64,000 nt of DNA, taken from Branchinecta lynchi (Eukaryota > Arthropoda > Branchiopoda > Anostraca > Branchinectidae). The stretch lies in assembly GCA_023053575.1 (NCBI GenBank), contig JAKZAP010000004.1, positions 22,125,252 to 22,189,251 on the forward strand, read 5' to 3'. The notes beneath the pieces are model-generated. The model was not told the origin of the DNA, did no database searches, and worked only from the letters and a program-made list of their open reading frames with translations. The translations under genes were made by a program, and so were the position numbers. Shown one piece after another: positions 33,701 through 45,700 of the stretch. Numbering within the stretch: position 1 is the first letter of the stretch; the number at the start of each line of letters is the position of its first letter.

Positions 33701-36700
33701 ACTTCGATTAAATGAAAAAACTTTTAACGATTACCAATTTTCTTGATATAAAACTACTTTGGTTGCAAAAAATAACTTTAAAACTTTATCTCTTTGTTAA
33801 AACTTAAAAATTTACCATTTAAATATAACTGTACTTTCCCACTTATTATCTCTTTTTTTTAATTAAATTTCGAACTAAATCTTCAATATTAAAGTTTAAT
33901 TCCAAATCATTTCCTACTTTATCTTTACTACCTTTTATTATTTCCCAACATTTTTGAACTTTCGTTAATACGGAATCATCCTCACCTTTTTCTTTTCCTT
34001 TCCACGCATAATAACAAAATGTCGATATCATTAATGTCATTGTCCTTTCTTGTAACGTTTATAAGGCTCATTTCTTCCTTTAAATGCCATTTATCTCCAT
34101 ATTCCATTAAAGAACATATTATTTTTTCAAATTTCCTTAGTCGCTCCTTTTTCTTCTCGCACTTAATGAGAAAATGAGAAAAACATCTTCGATTTCATTA
34201 CAGGTTTTGCATTTTCCCGTGTTATGTTCAGGGAAAATTCGGTGCTTTCTTTCTTCTGTAGGTAGAACGTTATGTATTTGGTAAAACATATGCTTTCAGC
34301 GAAAGCATCGATGTATGGAGAAGATTGAAAGTTCGGTTTGCTTGCTCTTCGTCTATTCGTTTATATCCGGTAGACTCACCTTTTCTCGGTAAAAACTTCG
34401 TATCCCTTCTTTTGGTATTTCTCTTACATCGGAATCGACAATTATTTCTTTTCTCATCTTTTCTATATCCATATAAACGCGATTTCTAGGCTTCGTGGGT
34501 ATCCTTTCTTCCAGCTTTTTCTCGTTAACATACACGAATTTAAAACTGATTCTTTTTTCTCTGTCATATTTTCGAGAGCTGTTCTGACGAAAAGTTCTCT
34601 TGACTTAGCTTCAGGGTTAATTATCTGCAGTCCTCCTTTTAGCTTCTGCTGATATATCTGTAATTCTGAGTTTTGGCGGTTCTTTTCCTTCCCATATGAA
34701 ATTGTATATTATTTTGTGAATTTTTTTTAGTGTCGCTTTCGAGGGGTACGAAACATTAGCCAAATACCAGATTATTGGAAGGCTGTATTCCGCTTTCTGA
34801 AAAACCGTGAGTTTCCGATTCCGTCCGTAATTAACAGATGCTATAATTTTGTATATTGTTTCCGACAAATTCTTTTTTTCTGTATCTTTCCACGATTTAT
34901 TAAATTTTAATCCTAGGATTTTTATCTATTTTTTTCAACAGTATTCCACATACTTCCGTTATCCCATCTTCTCTTTCTGACGTGATTTCCAAAATTTCGC
35001 ACTTTCCTTTATTTAATTCTAGCTTGACGAGTTTGCAGTAATGTTCTGCACACTCGAGAGCCGTTTTGTTATCTTCCTCGTCTTCTGTAAACGTGGTGAT
35101 GTCATCGACAAAACCTCTCGCTTTTAATATTTCATCGAACAGCTTAATACCACGTGGTTTCATTTCAAGGAATTTTAGAAGCGGATCAATTTATAGCTCG
35201 AAGAGCATCATGATTAATGGACATCCTTGTCGAATTCCCAATTCCACATTAAATTCTTCAGGTACCATGTCGATGACGATCACTTGTGGGGTGTCTTTGT
35301 ACAGCTTTCTCATCCATTCAGTGAAAACTGGGGAAAATCCATAGACTTTCATGATAATGTAGAGTAGCAGTCGTCGAAGTTTATCAAATGCTTTCCTTAC
35401 GTCTAATCCCATGATTCTCCAATTTAGTGCTTTGCGCTTTTTTACGGACGCCGACTGCAGTAGCACGTTTCTGATGCATGTCAGTATGTCCGTGCTTTTT
35501 CTTTTACTGAATCCTCCGCACTGATTTACACTAAGAATTGATGGCAATACTTCTTTTAATCGATTTGCTAGCACTTTTGATAATATCCTGTAATCGCATT
35601 GCGTGAGTGTAACGGGCCTCCAGTTCTTCACGTCTTCTCGGTCTCCCTTGTTTTGGTATTAACTTTACGACTCCTCTAGTCTCTATTCTGCTGTGGCCTT
35701 TTCCATTCAGTATTTCGTTAAATAGTCTGCAAAACGTCACAGAGAAATCAGTCTTTAAATTCCTTGTATCGCTCATATGGAAGTCCATCATAACCTGGCG
35801 ACTTATTTCTATTTGCCTGCCCTATTGCTGCTAGCACCTCTTCTGGCTTTACTTCGTGGCAAAGAAGCTCGTTTTCTTCCGTGTTTAGCTTTGTTATGTT
35901 TAATTCTGACAAAATTGTTCTTGGCTTTCTGGTTCACTTAGTTTGAATGTGTTCTTGTAGAAACTCTTTATTTCTTTCATTATCTGGGTCTTTTCTTCTA
36001 TTATTTTTCCATCTTGGGTTCTAATCTTTTTTATTGTCTCTTGACCGATTTTTTTTCTTTGTCTACATAGCAGGGTCGTGGTGAGCTGTTCATTCTGAAT
36101 CTGTTCGTTTAACTTAGCTCGAATTTTTATCCCTTCTGTAATTTTTTGCTTAATTTCTTTAATTTCCTTGTGTATCTCGAAATATTCTTCGTTTGCATTT
36201 ATCCCTTTGTTTATTTCTAGTTTTAGCTCGTATAGAAGTTTATACAGATGCTTGAGGTGTTGTGAAAATGGTAAAACGAGGGAAAGCAGTGTCATCAGCG
36301 ATTTTGAGAAATCCCAGTGTTTCAGGCATAAAAGAGCTAAAGATGTAAAAACAACTTTACAAGATTAAAGTCCTTCCTACAATCCATTACGGAGCAGAAA
36401 TTTGGGGTTTCGAAGCGGCAGCACAATTAGAATCGCTTCAGCTGCAGCACTATAAGAGAGTTCTTGGAGTGAACATTACCACGCCTACACAGGCTTTGAA
36501 AGGAGACCTTGGAATATTTTCGCTAAGGAAGTACAGGTTAGTCCAGATTATTAGGTTTTGGATCAAGCTAGTCCAGTTACCAGATGAAAGGCTGCTGACA
36601 GGTGCGTACTCATTTTTGTTACAAGAAAGGAGAGCAAGATCGTGGCCGACTCAAGTAAAAGCTCTGTTAGACCACGCAGGATTATCTTACGCATGGAATG

Positions 36701-39700
36701 AGGGCTTATGCCCGACACAAGATCAAGGTGATATTTTAAGGAAGTATGAACAGATAATTGAAGACCAAGAAATCCAAGATTGGCACATTAGACTCCAAAC
36801 TTCAGAAACTCTTAAGTTGTATGCTGAAATAAAAGATGTGTTTGGTTTTGAATATTATTTTAAGCTAGGGTTAGGTCCTGCTACATTAAAAACTTGGTTC
36901 CATCTCCGATCTAACAGTCTGCTCCTCAGTAAAAATAAACTTTTCAATAGGAGGAAAGCTGGCACGGGAGAGACTTACATTTGCCCTCTTTGCAAGTTGC
37001 AGGAGGAGGATTTGAACCACTTCCTCTTAGAGTGCCAAGAGCTTTCGCATTTGAGAGTAAGATTTGTTGGGGGTGGGCTGGTATAGCTTCCCCGTATCCT
37101 GAAATCTACGAACCCCAAATGTATCGTAGATGTTTGTAAATATGTGACCAAAGGATTTAGTCTCAGGGAGGAAAGTTTAGCTTAGGTCACGTAGCATAGT
37201 ATTTGCAGAGGTGTAATAGTTTATTTGTGAAGTGTATTAAATCTTGTATGGCCTTTTGGCTCAATAAACAAGCATTATTTATTTATGTCTGTCCGAACGG
37301 AATCATCTACCCTCTTCGGGCTTCAAACCAAATTTCTATTTTGTTTACTACGTAGTAGTCAAACTCAAATACTAAATCTCTAGCTCTAAAAGGTTAAACC
37401 GAAGTCCAGATAACATGACTCTTGAAAAGTGACAAGACGATGTTCGTGAACCACGAAAGGATGTGGTTGTTTGTTATTTTGACAATTAATTTTAACATAC
37501 TATTCGTCACACTCCCCCCCCCCCTATCTAACAGTAGGCTATGCTTTTCAAGATCCAGTGTAATTCGCAGACTGACCAAGTTAAGTAGCTGTTTGATAAA
37601 TGATGGATTAGACCAGCGGCAGTTTTGGGTTCAGTCCATGAGTAATGGTGTCACAAACACCTATGGTTCACAGGTCAGGGTCAACCGCAAAACTTTGTCA
37701 TGCCACATTACATCTAAACTCCTGTAACTCCCCCCCCCCCCTTTTGTGAAGAAACTAGGATCGGACTGCATTAATGTCATGTTCATACCATGCAAGTTCA
37801 TCTTTTAAAGCGGAAACTCTCCCCAAACAACAGGTCAGGGTCACGTCTTTCTAACAGATTAATGCTTCAACAGCCCTTGCAGGGGAAAAGTCCTGTGGGA
37901 AGGATCTCCTTGCCAGGGGAATACGTCCAGCTATCGTCAAGCTTTTACCGGAGAAATCACACAGGGGAGCGATTAGTGGGCCATCTTCATCAGACAAGGA
38001 AAGATTTCGTGAGAAGAGGCAACAGAACTGTAGCAGGGCACGAGGACTGGTGATCCAGCTTCCTTCGGTTCCTTAGCAATCTTCAGGCACTATCTCCCCC
38101 TCCCGCAATAAGAAATTTGGTTGTCAAAGAAACCATTCCGTAAGAACTATCAAGGATTATCCCATGAACCTGAAGGGCCAAATATCCGTGCGCCTGCTTG
38201 TCCAGCGTCATAAGAGCAAGTCCTTAAGACATTCTTGTTGCTGGACATTCAAGACCTGAGCGACACAATCATGGAAATCCTCAATGAAATCGTTTATTTC
38301 TAAACCGTTCAGAAGTTAAGGTAAGCATTAGTCATGTAAACACCATCACTTACAATTAAAAGAGGGATACCCAGGTTTGTTCGGAGGTTTACTGCCTATT
38401 TGAATTCGGCTTAAGAAAGGTGTAGAAACAAGATAAGATAAGTTTGCAAAATGGGAAAACCCGTGTACGGAAAGTGGGTATTTCCCAACCTTTCAAGAAC
38501 GAACTCAAGTTTAACCGAAAAGGGCTGAGATACGACAGTCCAGGTATATCACCACTTGGTCACTTAAACTGGCTTGACGATCCGATGAAAATGAGTTACT
38601 TCACTGTACCACTTTTCTTTCGGATTTGTGGAAGCCTACCTATGCGGAAAAATAACTATTTTTTGGGCCAAACACAAAAACATAATTTCTCGGGCCAGCA
38701 GTTCTTATTCTGAACGTAACTACTAGAGCCCAAAATGAAAAGATAAATAATCCCTTAGCAAACTCAAAATAATTCAATGTATTTAAATCCAAGATATTCA
38801 AAATAAACTGGCTTTTCAGTAAACTTTAAAGGACCTGTCTTACCCATAATACTAATGCAACCTATTTCCATAATCACTCCATACATTTCCAAACCCGGAG
38901 ACCTCAATTTCGTACGGTACATTATAACTCCTCTAACAAAACCACGCTGATTTTCTCAATTGCCGTGTTTGGCTACCTTCGATGTGTATCACGCTGTCGA
39001 CGGTTGTCTGCGAGAAGTTTTTCCATCAGCAAAACCGGTTATGTAAATTGTTTCCTTGTTTTCGCTACAAGTCAACGGGTCTCAGAAAAGGCTTAAAAAC
39101 AGCCAAAACCGTGGTTTATTTGTTGAAAGCACATCATAGTTTTAAAGTATTCAAATATCTTAAAATACTGTAAGTTGAAGAGTAAATACTGCGAGGTGGG
39201 TCCTGTGAGTTATAGAAATGCAGCGACGAAAGTTTTCTCTTTTCCCTTTAGCAAGTTAAAGATTAACTTCTACAGACAAGTTCCTTTCCGCACAAGACTA
39301 CAAAGCGAATAAAAACGAGCTGAGTGACTGCCCTCGTTCACTGAAGTTTGGAGCCTTAAACTTTTATCATTCAATTTCAACTTTTACAGTAGCACACTTT
39401 CCCCAACGTCCTCTGTCTAGGAACCCATCTTACTTTTTCATGAAGCGCGTCGAAAGGTTTCCGACCAGCATATTAATAGTCTTTCTAACCAACTTCCTCT
39501 AAGGTCCTCCCTAGGAGATACAGCACAAAAATTAATCCCAGTAAAGTAAAATAATGGCATGGTCTTATGAACGTAAGTTAACCTTGGATCTTGCAGGTTT
39601 CGTAATAGGCCAAAAAATCTGCTCAGACTTTCTAAGAACTCAAATACGGCCTCGGAATACGTTGTTTTTTCGCGTTGCTATTTGCCATACGCAAGCATTT

Positions 39701-42700
39701 TCTTACACTGAAGTATCACAACTGGAAGAACATTCGCTCCCTCCAGGTAGTTTTTGAAGAGTCCCAAACTCCTTTGCTCGTCGCCTGTCACCCTATTTCG
39801 CAGTCCCGTTTCATGGGGATTCTGATATTTCTAGCGGAGTGACTAATTAGGCATATCCGTGTTTTTTATGTCACCTCGTAACCTCTTTATACTTCAGAAT
39901 ATTTTGAATGTCATCTTTCGATATAGATAGATAGATAGATATGTTTATTGATCCAACTCGTAGCGCCGACTTGGCACTAAATACGTCGACCATTACATTT
40001 AAATACTTGAATAAAATACTTGGATATATACAATTATTACATAAAAGAAAATAAATCACTTAGAATTCACTTGTTTTTTGTTAATCTTCTCAGTGAAATA
40101 TGGTACAAAGGAATTTGAATACCGGTTTGTGCGACATTTAACTGGCACAAGGAGATTTTGATGCCGTGTCCGTCCTGTCACCGGTGCTAGATCGGGCAGA
40201 ATGTCTCTGTGTTTTTCACTGGCAAGGACTGATCGGCCAAAACGTAAAATTAAGTTTTCCCGGCGGACATGGAGTGGCTCAAGTCTTAATAGGAGGAGGG
40301 AAGCTTCGTAACCATTGTATTTCTGCCCTAGCATAATGCGGCACGCTCTGATTTGCAGTGATTCAATCTCTTCGTTATGTTGTATGCTTCTTTGCACAAA
40401 GGGTCCCCAAACTGGGCAGGCATACTCCAGTAGCGGTCGCACGTATGTCACATAAGCTAACTTCAAAGATTCGACACCGAATCCAAATCGCTTCATTGTC
40501 GTGATGGACTGGAGTGCAGCGTTCCCTTTCTTCACGAGGTTGCAAACATTTCCCTTTTAATATCTTTCTTTCTCGTAATTTGTTGCTATTTCGGTTGAGA
40601 ATGTCGGACTAATGAAATCTTGTCTGGTCCGAAACACGGACCAAAACAGAGGATGGACTTGTATGAAGCAACAAGACCAAAGGTTTCGATGGGATCCCAA
40701 AAATCTAATATTTGATCCAGACAATTGCGAGCGAACTACCATACTTGTCCAGAAAAAAAAAGTTCAGAAACGAATTGAGCGTATCTCCTTGTCCGTATAA
40801 AGAACATCTAATCAACTTCAAGTAAAACTTTAACTTATAAAAAAAAATCCGGTTTCAACCGGATTCCAAACGAACTATATGTCCAGGAAAAAAAAAAGGT
40901 TGTCATATACAGATTCAGCGTGTCTTCTTACCCCTAAATCTGTCATCTAATCAACTTCAAATAACAAATTTTCCGGTTTGGCCTGATTCCGGCCGAACAA
41001 GTTGCCCTGGTAAAAAACTGTTCACATAAGGGTTCAGCATGTCTTCTTACCCCTTAATCGAACATCTAATCAACTTCAAATAAAACTTTTACTTCGAACA
41101 AACTTTCCGGTTTTGGCCGAATTCCGGGCGAACTACTTGCCCAGCGAGAAAATGGTTTTCACCACCGTGTTCAGCATGTCTTCTTATCCCTAAATCGAAC
41201 ATCTAATCAACTTCAAATAAAACTTTTACTTTTAACAGACTTTCCGGTTTTGGCCGGGGATTCCGGGCGAACTACTTGTCCGATGACAAAATGGTTTTCA
41301 CCATCGTGTTAAGCATGTCTTCTTATCGCAGAATCGACTATCACATTATATATTTTAAAATATTTCATTTGCCCCTTAAATTAAAGCCCCTCCCCCACCC
41401 CTAAATGTAGGGCTACAGAGCCCATCTACGAACTTGACCTTACTCTTGACCCAAAAAATCCTCACACCAAGTTTCATCAAAATATCTCATTCCCTTAAGG
41501 AGTTATTGTGCGTACAGACGGACCGACGGACGGACGGACCGACAGACGGACAACTTTTGTGATGTCATAGGTATCCCTCCACTTACGTTTTGGGATCTCA
41601 AAAAGACGAAGATTAGGTTAGTACTAAGAAGTTTCGAGTTTCGATACGGACTTTAGGGAACTACTATGACCCAACAAGAGTTGACTTCTGTCAAAGGAAG
41701 CGGACGAAAGGAATTGTCCAAGACTGCAACGTCCGAAGACTCATTCATTCGCTGGAAGATACTTCAAGCTACTGAAAAATGCGAAACATTTCTAAAATCT
41801 TTAAAGCCATAAACCCCTCCCAGCTAGACATTATTACCTTTATACAACTTCCAATCCTCATCTTCCGAAACCTTTTCTGAGATGAAATCATGGAAGGAGG
41901 GACCATCCCTTATAGCTTCTCTCCTCAACTTCAATTTTGTCTCTTCAACTGGTTGGGCTTCGGCAGATCTGCTCTGTGACGAATAGCGGAAGATAACAGA
42001 CGACGAACGACATGTCTAGAAATATAATAAAACAATATTAAGAGTGATGTGCTATGCTTGAAAACTGTGGTAGGATAGCAGCCGCAGCAACCTAGGCAAG
42101 CAATATTGATGGTACTGTGGAGAGTCAAAGACGCACGGTAGAAGCGAAAGGTCTGCTGAATGATTTATTATCGATTTTTATCGTTTTTGGTCACTTGAAC
42201 TATGATTTCGCCAGTATTTTCTGGTAGTCTGTTAACGACCAGAATGCTCGATGGCTTTCTATTTTCTCTTGGAACAGGGCCGTCGCTGCCTCCTACAATG
42301 ACACACCCAGAGTGTGCTGCAGGATGTCGAAAACACAAATTTTCAAGTTGAATCGAACCCGATATCTTCTGTCTGGCTACGAATTTCAGCGCTAAAGCAG
42401 CATCACATATCAAACAAGGCCCTGTAAGTTGTACGGGCGTTTTATCTATCTACTCCTTCATTAAATTTTCACAGCTGGAGCAACAACCCATCAAAATTCA
42501 GTAAGGCACCATTTGCATGGGCAGTAGGACCACTAGGTGGGTACTGGAGTTACTAGAGATAAATTTGGCTAATTTATGTGATAAAGACAGGGCAATGGTT
42601 GCTATTTAACCACCTTGTATTTTAAGTTCGACTGTAACAACTGTCTGCACTCAGTTGTGTGACATGAGAAGCCATGATTAGCCCTCAACTGTCTAGCCTG

Positions 42701-45700
42701 GGAGAAACTCAATCTGAAAATCCTAAAAGTGAATGTGCCTCTCACAGAGACACACAATGGGCTAAAATCATCTGACACTCTCTTAAAACTTCCATGGTAG
42801 TCCCTTGCAGATAGCCATTGTGGTGTATCATTGTAGGTATTTTCAGCAGAAAACCGAAGTTGTCTTGGATACAAGAGACACTTCACTATTCAGGGATCCA
42901 AGATAAAGTTTATCTTAGACAGGGTCTCAGTACTCCTTTTTTAGACAAAAACTTGAGGAATTATAATCTAGAACTTTAGGGGCTTTTAAACAGAAATTGG
43001 TAGGGTTCTTTGTAAACCTTACGATTGAACTACCGCTGATTTGAAGGAACAAGAACAAATTCTGAAACTTCCAAATGAAATCTTCTGACACCACCTTTTC
43101 ATAGATTGCTTTTGTCGGCATAATAGCACTGCTTAGCATACAACTAATCTGTGAGCTAGGATACACCGAGTTGTGCACTATATTTGCTAGCTCTTACATA
43201 TCGAATAAGCTAAGGTTCACTAGGCTTCCAGAGCAACCCCTTTCTGTTGAACGGAAATAGCACCATAGCACCATACCACTATCTAACATGATTCAAAGTT
43301 ATCTTGGTCTGAATCCATACTGATGTTTATCCTGCTTATTATAGTTCCTCAATAAACCTAAACGACTCTAAACTGAAAGAGAAATGGAGGCAGTGACGGT
43401 TAGAGAGGTTGGGGGTGACCTCCCCATCCCACGCCTCAGAGTATCATACTCTCAGTCGTATGTTTGAAGCTTGTCAGAATGACGGTCGAATTTTGAGCTT
43501 GTCGGAATTTCAGTCGCAGATTTTGAGCTTACGAGCCTCAGAGAATTGTACTCTCATTCCCTTGGTTGACAGTCGTATGTTCTCAGGTTGCCCGGATGGC
43601 GTAAAGGCAGTAATACCACATGGCGAATTTCCCTCCGCAGTGCACAATTTGAACTCAAACTGGTTTTCCACCAAAATCTCTGTATTTTCGCTGAAAACAG
43701 GTTGATTTTCGAATACCTGGTAAGTCTCTCTATTTTAGCAGAAAAGAGTTCGGTTTTTTTCCCGCAGGTCATGCTTTAAAGATGAATAAGCTTTTTAAGC
43801 ACCGAGAGAAGGTGAAATGACGGGCCTCATGATGAGGCCCGTGATTTGGAGGCGAAAGCCTTTGGATTATGAATGCAGTATTACTAACAGTCGGCTTACT
43901 AAGCACTCTTTTCGATGTAGAACCTATTGTTTTTTTTACCTTTAAATACAGAACAAATCTACCTTGTATGTAGCCTACTATGTTTTTATTCTGCGTGGCC
44001 ACAACTTCTTCTTCTTTTTTTTTTAGAGTGAAAGCAGTGCGTTGTACTAACGTCCGGAAAAATATCTCACTCCGTTCGGAGTTGCTGTGGTCACAGACAG
44101 AATGTAATATCTATGATATAACAGGTAGCCCTTACTTTCATCTGGGATCCCAAATAGATGCTCAGATATAACTGTTTCTAAAAATTTCACCTAGTGCGCC
44201 TTTAGTAGCAATATCTATTTAGTGGAGGGGCACATCATTCAGTGGGGCTTTAGGTTTGAATTTGCACCACATTAAAAGCTAGAATTTGTATGGGAAGTAG
44301 TATTTTGCCAGAATAAAAGGCTTCACCAAAAACTTCACCTGAGCTGCACGCTTTAGCTGCCAGGGCTTCGCTCTCTCCAGTGAAAGCTGAAATGTCAGCC
44401 GGACACCTGCTGGAAGTACTGTTACTTAAAGTGTTGTCAGTTCAATAAAATGACCATCCTCAAATTTGAGCAAAGACTTTTTTCTGGACTGCCAAATTTG
44501 ACACCAGGGGAGATTTTCTTCCTAAATACTACATATAATCAAATTCTCGCATGCTACTGGCGTACACAAAAAATTCAATGTCAGTCATTACTTTCTGTTT
44601 CATTTAATCTGTGCTTCGCTGTTCTTGGCACCATCAACAGCAACTTTTTGTGTATAAGTTATATTCAGAATGTGTCTGGAATAAAAAAAATCTCTGCAAA
44701 AGACAATTTATTCTGATAGATAGATAGATAGATATTCGCTTTTATTCGTCTCAATCATCATGATAAAATCCAATTTTGTCGAAGTCGTCAAGATAAACAA
44801 AGTGTAGTGGCTGTAGCCTAGACTAGCCTACCAGTACTAGCCTATCGCTTCTTTGAACACGTCCGTAATTTCTCCCTACTTATAATACAGTCAAATGGAC
44901 AAGGAAAATTACAAACTTGATACCAGATAACAGCCCAAGAAGTAAGCATTATAAGTAGCCTAATTTGAGAATATTCTGTTCTGAAATTCTAGAATTTTAA
45001 ATTTTAAAAAATGATTCTCCTTCCAAATTGTTGATTCAAATGACAGAGCAGAGTGGTAAAGAAATTCGGATAAAAGATTCTGCTTGGTCTCACAGTGCAT
45101 CACTTTTTGATGCTGGAGGTTGTTTTTTTAACCACTATTAGTCATTATATGAACAGTACAATACCTCAAAGAAGAGAAAGAAGGAAATTAACAGGAATAC
45201 TGGAATATCTTTTTCATCTCCTAAAATAGACTACTGAAATAAACGTTTTGAACAAGTAATTCGTAGTTCAAGTTGCCTTGTATGGGTGTTTAGTATTTTC
45301 TTTGGTGATCTTTCACTGTTAGATTATCTTCGAATGAGCATACCTGAACACTGCAAAATGGATGTCAGCTACATTTTATTGGAGCTATATTTTGGGCCTT
45401 CTTGTCGGTTCTTTTCAGGCTCAAGCTGGTTCAAATAAGCATACCTCTATTGTACAGGAGGGTTCACGGCCCCCTAACTTAAAAGCTTTAAATTACATAG
45501 CCTCAAAACTGGTTTCAAATAAAAATGTTAGAAGAATAGGACATTTCAGTGCAGTCCTCACCAAGCTCTAGGTCGTCAAGAATCACTGGGTTCTAGGTCA
45601 TACAAATTAATTTATTGACAGTTAAGACCTAGTAACTTGTGGCTGACCTTATACCATCAACGCGTCAACCAGCCTAGACTAGCAAAAAAAAAAGATAGTG

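Larger units (their letters stand above)
32466..41837 (-). other. LIAS intron 2 (9.4 kb)
   Basis: This is the largest intron. It holds T-rich unassigned sequence (33.06-33.84 kb), an L1/Tx1-like LINE (33.85-36.26 kb, -), a second LINE end (36.26-37.29 kb, +), C-run sequence (37.5-37.74 kb), a family G/H repeat (38.5-39.2 kb), a CR1-like LINE end (39.92-40.56 kb, -) and B copy 3 (40.67-41.60 kb). No host gene is seen. Confidence 0.7.

Noticed and set aside
42602..42886. 94-codon minus-strand ORF in LIAS intron 1, considered as an alternative first LIAS exon
   Set aside because: It has no targeting-like N-terminus and no donor leading in phase to exon 2, and the 48351-48383 exon fits better.
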